Positions 50,277 to 59,393 are shown, counted from the stretch's first letter. The stretch is DNA of 64,000 nt from Cupriavidus pampae (GCF_914271485.1 NZ_CAJZAG010000009.1:62001-126000); one strand, 5' to 3'. The notes: generated from the letters alone by a model not told the origin. Program-made: numbers and translations.

Positions 50277-50353
50277 ATAAGCAGTACGCGCGCCAGCAGG
50301 TTGCTGCTAAGCGCCGCTTCACCATCGATTACGCCCCAGACCGGAGATTTGCC

Positions 50354-50812
50354 ATGAAATATCGCATCGCCGCCCTGCTGTTCGCGGCCCTGCCGCTGCA
50401 GGTCGCCCTCGCCCAGGATCATTCGGCGCATCAGTCAGCCGCCGCCCCAGGCACGCTCGCCACGAAGAGCACCGGGGTCAAGGTCACACCTGTGTATCAG
50501 CAAGCTATCCCGAACCTGCCGGGCAAGAGCATCAAGGGTGTGCTTGTCGAGTACGAGCCCGGCGCCGTCAACGCCGCGCATACGCATGCCAAGTCGGCGA
50601 TCATTTATGCGACCGTGCTGGAAGGCTCGGTGTTGAATCAACTCAATGGCGGGCCGCTGCGTACCTTCACCAAGGGGCAGAACTTCACCGAGATGCCGGG
50701 CGATCGGCATGATGTCAGCGCCAACGCGAGCAAAACGGAACCGGCGAAGCTGCTCGCGGTGTTCGTGGTGGACACCGATGATGTCGTGCTGACGACGCCG
50801 CTGAAGCCATAG
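50354..50812 (+). CDS. Exported cupin-domain protein
   Basis: A 152-residue protein with a signal peptide (MKYRIAALLFAALPLQVALA) and a cupin barrel. The first cupin motif is YEPGAVNAAHTHAKSAIIYA with metal-ligand-type His residues, and the second is FTEMPGDRHDVSANAS. His-rich DHSAHQS follows the cleavage site. It probably binds a metal in the periplasm; its ligand or reaction is unknown. The start is chosen by signal peptide and GGAG. Confidence 0.82.
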   Translation: MKYRIAALLFAALPLQVALAQDHSAHQSAAAPGTLATKSTGVKVTPVYQQAIPNLPGKSIKGVLVEYEPGAVNAAHTHAKSAIIYATVLEGSVLNQLNGGPLRTFTKGQNFTEMPGDRHDVSANASKTEPAKLLAVFVVDTDDVVLTTPLKP

Positions 50813-50818
50813 GCAGAA

Positions 50819-51766
50819 TCAAAGCACCAGCCCCACCCCGCCGGATGCCCGCTGTATGGCCTGCGGCGATTGGCCGAACGCGCGAAGAAACGCCTGCCGC
50901 ATGCGTTCACGATCACCGAAACCAGTTTCGCGCGCTATGACTTCGATCGGGTGCCTCGTCGTCTCCATCAGCAACCGCGCGGCCTCGACGCGGAGGCGTT
51001 CGATGGCCTTGGCGGGAGACTGGCCGGTTTCTTCACTGAAGACGCGACTGAACTGTCGTGGGCTCAGCCGCGCGACTTCCGCCAGGGACTCGATCGACAG
51101 GTCACCGTTCAGGTTCTCCCTCGCATAGGCAAGAACCATCTGCACCCTGTCGGACTTTGCATCCAGTTCAAGAAGCGCCGAGAACTGTGATTGGCCGCCA
51201 CCGCGCCTCTGATACACCACGAGCTTGCGCGCCACCATACGCGCCGCCTCGAGGCCGAAGTCTTTCTCAACGATGGCCAATGCGAGGTCAACCCCCGCCG
51301 TCATTCCCGCCGAGGTCCAGATGTCGCCATCGACCACGAAGATGCGATCTTCGTCGACCTGAACATTGGGGTACTGCTTCCGAAACTCCTGAACATGCAG
51401 CCAATGGGTCGTCGCACGCTTGCCGTCGAGCAGACCCGCTGCCGCGAGCACAAATGCGCCGGTACATATCGAGGCCACACGCCGACTCCGGCTCGGTGCA
51501 GTCCGAAGGTATTCAAGCAGGCTCTCTGAAGGCAGTTGGCAATCGTTGTCGCCTCCCACGATGAGCGTGTCGTACGTCGAGTCCCGGAGTCGATCCGTGT
51601 TGACCGAAAAGCTCTGAGACGTCATCACGGGACCACCCTCTTCCGACACCAGGCGGAACTGATACGCGAGCTCTCCGCGTAAGCGATTGGCATATTCAAA
51701 AACGGCCCCAACGGCGAGTCCCAGCGCCTGGAAATTTGGAAAGACGACGAGCCCGACCGTATGCAT
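50819..51766 (-). CDS. GlxA-family AraC regulator (DJ-1/PfpI-like sensor domain)
   Basis: A 315-residue regulator. The N-terminal half is a DJ-1/PfpI-like domain with the nucleophile-elbow segment ASICTGAFVLAAAGLLDGKR, and TTHW. The C-terminal half holds two AraC HTHs (LSIESLAEVARLSPRQFSRV and HPIEVIARETGFGDRERMRQ). The start at 51766 (MHTVGLVVFPNFQAL) is chosen because the family begins there. It is divergent from the SDR gene and probably controls it. Confidence 0.9.
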   Translation of the reverse strand: MHTVGLVVFPNFQALGLAVGAVFEYANRLRGELAYQFRLVSEEGGPVMTSQSFSVNTDRLRDSTYDTLIVGGDNDCQLPSESLLEYLRTAPSRSRRVASICTGAFVLAAAGLLDGKRATTHWLHVQEFRKQYPNVQVDEDRIFVVDGDIWTSAGMTAGVDLALAIVEKDFGLEAARMVARKLVVYQRRGGGQSQFSALLELDAKSDRVQMVLAYARENLNGDLSIESLAEVARLSPRQFSRVFSEETGQSPAKAIERLRVEAARLLMETTRHPIEVIARETGFGDRERMRQAFLRAFGQSPQAIQRASGGVGLVL

Positions 51767-51945
51767 GACCACTCCGTAAGCATTGACGCATTTCGTTGAA
51801 TATAGCCGAAAAAGGATAATTCGATGCCGATAAAACGGCCTTCTAGTGTCCTGATTCATTGTATCTATGTCATTGAGGATATCGAAGGTGGAAGCCAGAA
51901 TTAGTCGCAAGCCTGACACCCGTCAGGTACTCCATCTTCAAGACA

Positions 51946-52767
51946 ATGACCATGACTACTACCAACTCATCCCCCAAAGGCGCGGCTCTGATCACCGGCG
52001 CGTCCGCCGGTATCGGCGCCATTTATGCCGACCGTCTCGCCAAGCGCGGTTATGACCTCATTCTGGTCGCCCGCAACGCCGCGCGCCTCAGTGCACTGGC
52101 CAACCGCCTGACCATCGAGACCGGACGATCGGTCAGCACCATCGCCGCCGACCTCAACAACAAAGCGGACCTCGCGAAGATCGAGGGCGTCCTGCGTGAG
52201 GACAAGAACATCACCATGCTGGTGAACAACGCCGGCGTTGGCTCCGTCGCTTCCGTGCTCGCCGACAACGTCGAGGACATGGATGCGATGATCAGCCTGA
52301 ACATCACTGCCCTCACCCGCCTGACCTATGCCATCGCGCCGGTATTCGCGGCCAGGGGCTCCGGCACGATCATCAACATCAGTTCGGTCGTGGGTATCGC
52401 GGTCGAGATGCTCAATGGCGTCTACAGCGCTTCCAAATCCTACGTGCTCAGCTTTGGCCACACGCTTCAGCGTGATCTGGCGGACAAGGGCGTACGCATC
52501 CAGACCGTGCTGCCCGCGGCAACGGCCACCGAGTTCTGGGACGTAGCGGGCTACGCGAAACAGAAAGAAGCCGCCAGCACCATGACCGCCGACGACCTCG
52601 TGGATGCCGCACTGGCCGGTCTCGATCAAGGCGAACTCGTCACCATCCCGACGCTGCAGGACGACACGGACTGGGCAACGTGGGAGGCGAGCCGCCGGCT
52701 GCTGGCACCAAAGTTTGCCAATGCCAAGGCCGGTCCCCGCTATGCGGTCAAAGCTGATGTAGTCTGA
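51946..52767 (+). CDS. Short-chain dehydrogenase/reductase
   Basis: A 273-residue SDR with cofactor motif TGASAGIGAIYADRLAKRGY, the LVNNAGVG motif, catalytic Ser in NISSVVG and catalytic YSASK in GVYSASKSYVL. The subgroup resembles DltE/YqjQ-type enzymes. The ATG two codons later could also be the start. A tautomerase gene follows after 31 bp, so the two are likely an operon. Confidence 0.9.
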   Translation: MTMTTTNSSPKGAALITGASAGIGAIYADRLAKRGYDLILVARNAARLSALANRLTIETGRSVSTIAADLNNKADLAKIEGVLREDKNITMLVNNAGVGSVASVLADNVEDMDAMISLNITALTRLTYAIAPVFAARGSGTIINISSVVGIAVEMLNGVYSASKSYVLSFGHTLQRDLADKGVRIQTVLPAATATEFWDVAGYAKQKEAASTMTADDLVDAALAGLDQGELVTIPTLQDDTDWATWEASRRLLAPKFANAKAGPRYAVKADVV

Positions 52768-52798
52768 ACCCACACTGAAACCACTGCGCGGAGGCGAT

Positions 52799-53194
52799 AT
52801 GCCGTATCTACAACTCGACGTAAACGAACACTACTCGACTGACCAGAAACGGCTTCTCGCCGCGCGCATGAGCGAATCGTACGCGTCCATGATGTCGGTG
52901 GATATCCGGCGAATCTCGGTTGCCATTCGCGAGCTTGGCGAAGGCGGCGTATGGCGCATACCCGAAGTCGGTCAGGAACCGACTCCGGTTGCACTCATGA
53001 TGCTCGACATTCGGAAAGGCCGGCCGCCGGAGCTTCGTATGGAAGTTGCCAAGGCGCTGTGCGCGCACTGCATCGAGATTCTTGGCCTGCGAGAGGACCG
53101 TCTCAACGTCGAGTTCACCCAGCATTCCGGCGACGAGATGTATCACCCCACGCTGGGTGGATATAGCCCGGACTGGCAGCCCGGCGAGCAGTAG
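52799..53194 (+). CDS. Tautomerase-superfamily protein (long form)
   Basis: A 131-residue protein with Pro directly after Met (MPYLQLDVNEHYS), giving the catalytic N-terminal Pro after Met removal. The double-length (two beta-alpha-beta units) fits the cis-CaaD/MSAD-like group rather than the 62-residue 4-oxalocrotonate tautomerase. An ATG overlapping GGAGGCGAT upstream is used. It probably acts on an enol or halogenated acid linked to the SDR's substrate. Confidence 0.82.
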   Translation: MPYLQLDVNEHYSTDQKRLLAARMSESYASMMSVDIRRISVAIRELGEGGVWRIPEVGQEPTPVALMMLDIRKGRPPELRMEVAKALCAHCIEILGLREDRLNVEFTQHSGDEMYHPTLGGYSPDWQPGEQ

Positions 53195-53231
53195 ACATTG
53201 ACCGAGGGCGCCCCCCGTGCGCCCTCGCCTC

Positions 53232-54131
53232 TCACGCGCTCTTCAACGCTTCGACGATTTTGACAGTGTTTTTGAGCTCCCCCAGACCCGTGGCGGAGAC
53301 GCGTACCACGTCGCCATCCTGCAAGAACCGCGGCGGCGAAAAGCCGATGCCGACGCCGACCGGCGTGCCGGTGGCGATAATGTCTCCCGGCAGCAAGGTC
53401 ATCACGGCGGACAGCGTCTCGATTAGCTTGGGCACGCTAAAAATAAGATCCGTCAATGGCGCATCCTGTCGCATCTCATCGTTCACCCATGTCCGCAGCC
53501 TGATGGCGTCGATCGGCACCTGATCGATCGTCGCTATCCACGGGCCCAGGGGACAGAATGTGTCCAGCGATTTGCCGAGAAACCACTGACCGTGATTGCG
53601 TTGCAGATCGCGTGCGGTGACGTCGTTCAGCGCCACGAAACCGAAGACTTGGTCGAGCGCCGATTCTTGCCTGACGTTACGGCACTCCCGGCCAATGACG
53701 ACGCCGACTTCGCCTTCGTAATCCACGGATGACGTGAGCGCCTCGCTATACACGATCGGGTCGGTGGGACCTGCCAGTGAAGTCGTTGCTTTCGTAAAAA
53801 ACTGCGGCGCGGATGGAACGGATGCGCCGCCGCTCGTCGCGTTGAAGCCGCTTGCGTCAAACTCTCGCGCATGGTCGACATAGTTCTTTCCGACGGCAAA
53901 GACATTGCGAACCAACTCGGAAAATGGGGAAAGAAACGTGATGTCATCGAACCGCACACGCTTCGTCGCGGCGCTCAGCAACTCCGCTTCGCCCATGCGG
54001 CGCTCGATGATGGTACGTACGGGATTGAGGTCGTGAGTGAGCAAGCCGTCGATCAGGAGCACTTCGCCCTTATCTGCCTCGACCAGAGCGAGCCTGACGC
54101 GCCCCTGGTAAATGACACGCGCTAACTTCAC
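53232..54131 (-). CDS. Fumarylacetoacetate hydrolase-family protein
   Basis: A 299-residue FAH-fold protein. It has the metal-binding core VGKNYVDHAREF, YEGEVGVVIGRECRNV and the loop LNDVTARDLQRNHGQWFLGKSLDTF (fragments). The ending has GDIIATGTPVGVGIG. Such enzymes cut or decarboxylate 2-oxo acids or hydrate dienoates in aromatic catabolism. GTG at 54131 is used, with GGAG eight bases upstream inside the preceding gene's end; the spacing is 4 bp. It converges on the tautomerase gene 37 bp away. Confidence 0.88.
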   Translation of the reverse strand: MKLARVIYQGRVRLALVEADKGEVLLIDGLLTHDLNPVRTIIERRMGEAELLSAATKRVRFDDITFLSPFSELVRNVFAVGKNYVDHAREFDASGFNATSGGASVPSAPQFFTKATTSLAGPTDPIVYSEALTSSVDYEGEVGVVIGRECRNVRQESALDQVFGFVALNDVTARDLQRNHGQWFLGKSLDTFCPLGPWIATIDQVPIDAIRLRTWVNDEMRQDAPLTDLIFSVPKLIETLSAVMTLLPGDIIATGTPVGVGIGFSPPRFLQDGDVVRVSATGLGELKNTVKIVEALKSA

Positions 54132-54135
54132 TGGC

Positions 54136-54528
54136 TTACTCCTTGGGCGCGTACTGCATCTCGCCATTGCCGAACGACCAGTCTTCACGGGCTACGTCGA
54201 CCAGGCTGATCCAGACATCTTCTTTCCGTATTCCAGTCTTCGCGGCGATGCCTTCCGCTACCGCTTTATAGAACGCCTTTTTCACGTCGATACTGCGGCC
54301 GGCGTTCCACGTGACCTGAATAAACACAATGCCCGGCGTGTAAGTGACACCGAGATAGCCATCCGCGGGATAGATCAGTTCGTCCTCTGCATGACGCGTG
54401 ACGATCTGAAACTTGTCGTTGGCGGGGACGTTTGCGACGCCGGTCATGGCGTCATAGACCACATTGCTGATGGCGCGTACGTTTTCAGCAGAGGCGGTCT
54501 TGGCGAGATTGATGCGAACGAGTGGCAT
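54136..54528 (-). CDS. Tautomerase-superfamily protein (long form)
   Basis: A 130-residue tautomerase with N-terminal Pro (MPLVRINLAKTASAENVRAI), double-length like the protein at 52799. Segments YDAMTGVANVPANDKFQIVT and VFIQVTWNAGRSIDVKKAFY match the two repeat units; Arg13-type ligands cannot be assigned with certainty. It is first in an operon with the FAH-family gene, suggesting sequential tautomerisation and C-C cleavage, and is divergent from a LysR gene. Confidence 0.84.
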   Translation of the reverse strand: MPLVRINLAKTASAENVRAISNVVYDAMTGVANVPANDKFQIVTRHAEDELIYPADGYLGVTYTPGIVFIQVTWNAGRSIDVKKAFYKAVAEGIAAKTGIRKEDVWISLVDVAREDWSFGNGEMQYAPKE

Positions 54529-54623
54529 GGTGGTTTCAACGCGGATGAATGACCGCTACGCGGCCGGACGATGAAACAGTACGCGCCACCCTATGATTCC
54601 TCAAGCGAATGTTTCTCATCTTT

Positions 54624-54644
54624 AGTATGCTAGCTACGCATACT
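54624..54644. promoter_or_regulatory. Perfect 7-7-7 inverted repeat, probable LysR operator
   Basis: AGTATGC and GCATACT are exact reverse complements separated by TAGCTAC, giving the same geometry as the site at 1477. It lies 28 bp before the LysR start and 96 bp before the tautomerase gene start, in the divergent promoter region. Confidence 0.65.
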
Positions 54645-54671
54645 TTCGATCCCGCTTCCGTTGAAATCCAT

Positions 54672-55565
54672 ATGCTTGAAGAACTCAAGGCATTCGTCGC
54701 CGTCGTCGATCACACTTCGCTCACTAAAGCAGCGGAAAGGCTTTACCTAACCCAGTCGGCAGTCTCGCGTCGTGTCCAGCAGTTGGAGGAAATGCTTGGA
54801 ACGACCTTGCTCGACAGATCAACCCGACCGCCAAGCGTTACCGCGGTCGGGCGACGCGTCTACCAATCGGGGGCGACGATTATTCGTGATCTCGACCGTC
54901 TCTTGAGCATCCCCAAGGATGACGAGGAGCCGAGTGGTACGTTCCGAATCGGCTTGCCGCAGGTCATTGCGGACGTCGCATTATTCGAGATCGCGTTGCG
55001 CCTGAAAACGAGCTTTCCTCGACTTGCGCTCCGGTGTCGCGCCGAATGGAGCACGACCCTGCAACAGGCCGTGTCGAACGGTGATCTCGACGCGGCGATA
55101 CTGATGCTGCCGACAGGCAGTGTGCCCATTGGCGGCATGGAGGCTAAGCATATCGCCAGGTTCGACGTCCTGATCGTACAGAGCAGAGAAAAACCCCTCG
55201 TGCCGAGCCAGGCGAGCATCGCCGAGCTTGCTGAACACGAGTGGGTCTTGAATCCGCAAGGCTGCGGCTATCGAGCCTTGCTTCAACAAGCCATGGAAGC
55301 CGTCGGCAAGCAGATGAACCTCGGGATCGACGTGCATGGCACCGCGACACAACTTCGTCTGGTAGCGGCGGGAATGGGGTTAGGCCTGGCGCCTCGAAGC
55401 CTGCTGGCGGCCAGCAGCCATTTGTCAGAGCTATCGGTGGTGGATGTCAGCGACTTTTCGCTTGTGTTCGACCTGTGGCTGGCCCACGCAAAAACGCTCG
55501 GCAATCTCACCAAAGCCCTCGATGTTCTTCACGATGCGCTCATAGACCCCGTGCAGCCAGCATAG
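54672..55565 (+). CDS. LysR-family transcriptional regulator
   Basis: A 297-residue regulator with HTH segment TSLTKAAERLYLTQSAVSRR and a periplasmic-binding-like effector domain (GTFRIGLPQVIADVALFEIA, AAGMGLGLAPRSLLAAS). The ATG at 54672 (MLEELKAFVAVVD) fits the family. It is divergent from the tautomerase/FAH operon and the operator is between them, so that operon is its likely target. Confidence 0.9.
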   Translation: MLEELKAFVAVVDHTSLTKAAERLYLTQSAVSRRVQQLEEMLGTTLLDRSTRPPSVTAVGRRVYQSGATIIRDLDRLLSIPKDDEEPSGTFRIGLPQVIADVALFEIALRLKTSFPRLALRCRAEWSTTLQQAVSNGDLDAAILMLPTGSVPIGGMEAKHIARFDVLIVQSREKPLVPSQASIAELAEHEWVLNPQGCGYRALLQQAMEAVGKQMNLGIDVHGTATQLRLVAAGMGLGLAPRSLLAASSHLSELSVVDVSDFSLVFDLWLAHAKTLGNLTKALDVLHDALIDPVQPA

Positions 55566-55586
55566 AGCGCATCGCCCCCCATCTGA

Positions 55587-56282
55587 TCAGACCGGCAGTC
55601 CCTTGGCGCGCAGCGTCGCATCGAATCGCTCGGGGTCGGCGGTGCCCGTGCGATTGGTCTCGCGGATCTTGGCCTCGCGCTCGAGGTGCGCATGCGTGCG
55701 GCGTAGTACGTCTTCGGCCTCCGCTGCGGGCACCGCGATCACGCCATCGGCATCGCCGATGATCAGGTCACCCGGCAGGACCGCCATGCCGGCACAGGAA
55801 ATCGGTATGTTGATCTCGCCGGGACCGTCCTTGCTTGGGCCACGATGCGTGTGGCCACGCGCGAAAATCGGCATGCCCTCCTCGGCCCATTCGAGCAGGT
55901 CGCGCACGGCACCGTCGATGACCAGACCGCCAAGCTGCTTCGCGATGCAGGTGGTGCGCATCAGCCCGCCCACCAGCGCCTGCGTCACGTCAGCGCCGCC
56001 GTCGATCACGAGCACATCGCCGGGCTGCACCATCATCAGCGCCTTGTGGATCATCAGGTTGTCACCGGGGCGCACGCGTACGGTAACAGCCGGGCCACAC
56101 AGCACAGTATCGAGACGCGCGTGGTACTGGCGGAGTCCGTAGGTGCCGACGTTGCGGCTCATCGCGTCGCCGATGGCGGCAACGGGCATGGTGCGGAATG
56201 CGTCGACGATGTCGGCAGCGGGACCATCGGCGCGCGGATTGATGCGGTAACCCGCAGGCCACTGAACGGATTGGGTAGTCAT
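55587..56282 (-). CDS. RraA-fold HMG/CHA-type aldolase
   Basis: A 231-residue protein of the RraA fold that is likely a class II pyruvate aldolase acting on 4-hydroxy-4-methyl-2-oxoglutarate or a 4-carboxy analogue. It carries the metal-aldolase pattern G-X20-R-D-X2-E as Gly106, Arg127, Asp128 and Glu131 (IDGAVRDLLEWAEEGMPIFARG in part). The RNase E inhibitor RraA lacks this pattern. The N-terminal domain has MPVAAIGDAMSRNVG. It ends the five-gene operon, 5 bp after the aminotransferase. Substrate identity is inferred. Confidence 0.82.
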   Translation of the reverse strand: MTTQSVQWPAGYRINPRADGPAADIVDAFRTMPVAAIGDAMSRNVGTYGLRQYHARLDTVLCGPAVTVRVRPGDNLMIHKALMMVQPGDVLVIDGGADVTQALVGGLMRTTCIAKQLGGLVIDGAVRDLLEWAEEGMPIFARGHTHRGPSKDGPGEINIPISCAGMAVLPGDLIIGDADGVIAVPAAEAEDVLRRTHAHLEREAKIRETNRTGTADPERFDATLRAKGLPV

Positions 56283-56287
56283 GGCAG

Positions 56288-57490
56288 TTATCTCAACACT
56301 TCACAAGCCGCGCGCAGTCGCGCAATACCTGCCTCGAGCTTCTCCATCGAGGTGGCGAACGAAATCCGGAAGAATGGCGACACACCATAGGCGCCGCCCT
56401 GCAGCACCGCGAGGTTCTGCGCCTCGAGCAAATACATTACGAAGTCTTCGTCGGTTTCGATCCGCTGCCCCGTGGGCGTGACCTTGCCGATGACTTCCGC
56501 GCACGACGGAAACACGTAGAACGCGCCTTCCGGCGAATGGCAGCGGATACCCGGAATGCGGTTGAGCTGACTCACCACGGCGTCGCGACGCGTCTGGAAG
56601 ATGCGCGTGCGTTCGGCGATAAAGTCCTGCGGGCCGCTGAGCGCTTCCAGCGCCGCAGCCTGGCTGATCGAGGACGGATTGGACGTGCTCTGCGACTGCA
56701 GCTTCACCATCGCCTTCACCAGCGCGGCCGGCGCGCCGCCGTAGCCGATGCGCCAGCCGGTCATCGCATACGCCTTGGAGACTCCATTGATGGTCAGCGT
56801 GCGTTCCTTGAGCGCGGGTTCCACCTGCGCGATCGTGGCGAACTTGCGGCCGTCGTACAGGATGTGCTCATAGATATCGTCGGTCATCACCCACACGTGC
56901 GGATGCCGCATCAGCACCTCTGCCAGCGCCTTCAGTTCATCGTGCGAATAGGCGGCGCCGCTCGGATTGTTCGGCGCGTTAAGCACAAGCCAGCGCGTGC
57001 GCGGCGTGATTGCGCGCTCGAGGTCTTCCGGCGCGAGCTTGAAACCGTTCCCGGGCAGGCAGTCGACGAACACAGGCTTGCCTTCGGCCAGTAGCACGAT
57101 ATCCGGATACGACACCCAGTACGGCGTCGGCACGATGACTTCGTCACCCTCTTCCACCGTGCACATGAAAGCGTTGAAGATAATCTGCTTGCCGCCGGTG
57201 CCAACGATCAGTTCGTTGGGCGCATAGTCGAGCTGGTTGTCGCGACGAAACTTCTCGGCGATGGCCGCGCGCAATTCAGGCGTGCCACCCACGTCGGTGT
57301 ACTTGGTCTGCGATCTGGACATCGCCCGCGCGGCCGCTTCGCAGATATGCGCGGGCGTGTCGAAGTCCGGCTCCCCGGAGGTCAGGCCGATGATGTCGCG
57401 GCCGGCGGCGCGCAGTTCACGTGCGCGTTGCCCTGCCATGGAACTCGGCGACGGCTTGATGCGGTTCAGGCGTGCTGCAATGAGGCTCAT
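56288..57490 (-). CDS. PLP-dependent class I aminotransferase
   Basis: A 400-residue aspartate-aminotransferase-like enzyme. The PLP lysine is Lys239 in NGVSKAYAMTGWRIGY. Substrate and cofactor motifs are LTSGEPDFDTPAH, NAPNNPSGAAYS and, late, FFRISFATSMEKL, with the carboxylate-binding Arg. Such enzymes act on acidic or aromatic amino acids. In this operon it probably converts a 4-substituted glutamate to its 2-oxo acid. The LeuD-like gene lies 22 bp upstream. Confidence 0.9.
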   Translation of the reverse strand: MSLIAARLNRIKPSPSSMAGQRARELRAAGRDIIGLTSGEPDFDTPAHICEAAARAMSRSQTKYTDVGGTPELRAAIAEKFRRDNQLDYAPNELIVGTGGKQIIFNAFMCTVEEGDEVIVPTPYWVSYPDIVLLAEGKPVFVDCLPGNGFKLAPEDLERAITPRTRWLVLNAPNNPSGAAYSHDELKALAEVLMRHPHVWVMTDDIYEHILYDGRKFATIAQVEPALKERTLTINGVSKAYAMTGWRIGYGGAPAALVKAMVKLQSQSTSNPSSISQAAALEALSGPQDFIAERTRIFQTRRDAVVSQLNRIPGIRCHSPEGAFYVFPSCAEVIGKVTPTGQRIETDEDFVMYLLEAQNLAVLQGGAYGVSPFFRISFATSMEKLEAGIARLRAACEVLR

Positions 57491-57512
57491 GATGGTCGTC
57501 AGGGGTGAGATG

Positions 57513-58073
57513 TCAGGTAGGTTCGCTGAATTTGCGGTGGCGGCGCAGGTAGGGCACGAGGCCGCCGGCTTCGCGGATGGTCAGCACGATGTCCGGCACG
57601 GGCTCGCACGGAATCACGCGGCGCTCGTCGGCACCGACGCGCAACTCCGCGCTCGCGCCGAGCAGGTGGAGCGCCACGGTCTCGCCTTCGCGCACGCTTT
57701 CGCACAGGTCTTCGGTCGGGGCGGTGATCAGCAGCAGGCCGTTGTTGACCGCATTGCGCCAGTACGTACGCGCGAAGCTTCTGGCCACCACCACGCGAAT
57801 GCCGGCGGCCAGCACCGTGGTGACGGCCACTTCCATCGCCGAGCCGCAGCCGAAGTTGTGGCCTGCGACAAGGATGTCGCCGTCCTGCACGGAACCGGCG
57901 AAGCCGGGGTCGAGATCCTCGAGCAGGTAGCGGCGCAGCACATCGGGGTCGAGACTGTCTTTCTTGCGGCTCGACGAGATGATGTAGTCGGTATTGATGT
58001 CATCGCCGAGCAGACGCGCGCGCCCAGGAATGACCGTGAGGCTGCCGGCGGACGAGGACAGGGAAGAATCCAT
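57513..58073 (-). CDS. Aconitase-superfamily small subunit (LeuD-like)
   Basis: A 186-residue swivel-domain subunit with GRARLLGDDINTDYIISSSRK, the YLLEDLDPGFA segment and the catalytic-loop Ser in GHNFGCGSAMEVAVTTVLAAG (fragments). With the large subunit it makes a [4Fe-4S] hydro-lyase. The ATG at 58073 is 2 bp after the large subunit's stop. It is not a leucine operon, since no leuA or leuB gene is present. Confidence 0.88.
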   Translation of the reverse strand: MDSSLSSSAGSLTVIPGRARLLGDDINTDYIISSSRKKDSLDPDVLRRYLLEDLDPGFAGSVQDGDILVAGHNFGCGSAMEVAVTTVLAAGIRVVVARSFARTYWRNAVNNGLLLITAPTEDLCESVREGETVALHLLGASAELRVGADERRVIPCEPVPDIVLTIREAGGLVPYLRRHRKFSEPT

Positions 58074-58075
58074 GA

Positions 58076-59377
58076 TTACTGTTTGGTCTCGCGCGGATCG
58101 GTCAAGCGGCCAGTGACGGCCGCGGTGGCGCATGCGCGGGGCGAGGCAAGATAGATCTGCGCCTGGCGATTGCCCATGCGGCCCTTGAAATTGCGATTGG
58201 CGGTGGACAGCACGCGTTCTCCGTCGGCCGGCACGCTGCCGCAGGTACCGCAGCATGAGCCGCAACCAGGGGGCTGCAGTTCGGCACCGAGCGTTTGGAA
58301 TTCGGCGAGCATGCCGGACTCCTCGAGCTCGGCCTGGATGGCCGCGGAGGCCGGCGTGACGATCAGCCGCACACCCGCTGCCACGCCCCCGCCCTGCCGC
58401 AGCACGTCGAGCGCCTCGCGGTAGTCCTTGGTACGACCACCGGTGCAGGTGCCGAGGTACACCATGTCGATCTTCGTGTTGCCGGCAGCGTTGATATCGA
58501 CGACGTTGTCCACGCGATGCGGCAGCGCTACCTGCGGCGCGATGGCGTCGAGGTTGAACGTCAGCGTCCGCACGTAGACCGCATCGGCATCGGCCGCCGC
58601 GGGCTCGAACGGTGCATCGGTGCGCGTGGCAAGCCATGCGCCAGTGCAGGTGTCATACGGGAACAGGCCCGCCTTGGCACCCATCTCCACCGACATGTTG
58701 GCCAGCACGATGCGATCGTCCATATCCAGCGTGGCCACACCGGGACCGGCGAACTCCAGCGCCAGATAGTTGGCACCCCCCGCGCCGAGCCGGCGCGCCA
58801 TCGTCAACGCGAGATCCTTGGCCGATGCGTACGGCGGCAGCTTGCCCATCAGCACCACGCGGATCGTTCCCGGCACCTTGAGCCAGATCTGGCCGCATTG
58901 CAGGATGCCCGCGAAATCAGACGAACCGATGCCCGAGCCGAACGCGTTGAGCGCGCCATACGACACCGCATGCGAATCGGCGCCCAGCGCAAGCTGGCCC
59001 GGCAACACGCGGCCGCGTTCGAGCATCAGCTGGTGGCCGATGCCCTCCCCGACCTCATATACGCATACGCCGTGCGCCTGCGCATAGTCGCGCGCCCGGG
59101 CCTGAAGAGCCAGTGCGCGCGCGCCTGAGACTGGGCCGTAATGATCGAGCGCGAAGACGAGGCGGTCGGCATGTGCCGGCGCCGGCAGTGTGCCGTCCTC
59201 CTGCATGTCGCGGAAATAGTCGAGCGCCATCGGGATGGACCCGTCGGTACCCATTGCCGCATCGGGTTCGCAGATCGCGAGGTCGCCGGCGTACACGGTC
59301 TTGCCGGCGGCGCGCGAGAGCAGCTTCTCGGCGAGGGTCTGGCCACGCATCGAGCCAGGCTGTAAAGCAATAGACAT
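58076..59377 (-). CDS. Aconitase-superfamily large subunit (LeuC/DmdA-like hydro-lyase)
   Basis: A 433-residue Fe-S hydro-lyase subunit. Cluster Cys residues are in YLGTCTGGRTKDY and PPGCGSCCGTCGS; other landmarks are LGADSHAVSYGALNAFGSGI and AELQPPGCG. The length fits archaeal-type/HACN-DmdA-like members rather than the roughly 470-residue bacterial LeuC. Dehydration or hydration of a substituted malate-type acid is expected, e.g. dimethylmalate-like. It is the second gene of the operon, 16 bp after the Bug receptor gene. Confidence 0.9.
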   Translation of the reverse strand: MSIALQPGSMRGQTLAEKLLSRAAGKTVYAGDLAICEPDAAMGTDGSIPMALDYFRDMQEDGTLPAPAHADRLVFALDHYGPVSGARALALQARARDYAQAHGVCVYEVGEGIGHQLMLERGRVLPGQLALGADSHAVSYGALNAFGSGIGSSDFAGILQCGQIWLKVPGTIRVVLMGKLPPYASAKDLALTMARRLGAGGANYLALEFAGPGVATLDMDDRIVLANMSVEMGAKAGLFPYDTCTGAWLATRTDAPFEPAAADADAVYVRTLTFNLDAIAPQVALPHRVDNVVDINAAGNTKIDMVYLGTCTGGRTKDYREALDVLRQGGGVAAGVRLIVTPASAAIQAELEESGMLAEFQTLGAELQPPGCGSCCGTCGSVPADGERVLSTANRNFKGRMGNRQAQIYLASPRACATAAVTGRLTDPRETKQ

Positions 59378-59393
59378 GGGGTGCTCAGCTTGC

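Noticed and set aside
55587..56282. RraA, the RNase E inhibitor
   Set aside because: The G-X20-R-D-X2-E metal-aldolase pattern is present and the context is catabolic, so aldolase is preferred.
57513..59377. LeuCD of leucine biosynthesis
   Set aside because: No leuA or leuB is nearby, the large subunit is shorter than typical LeuC, and the neighbours are an aminotransferase, an aldolase and a Bug receptor.
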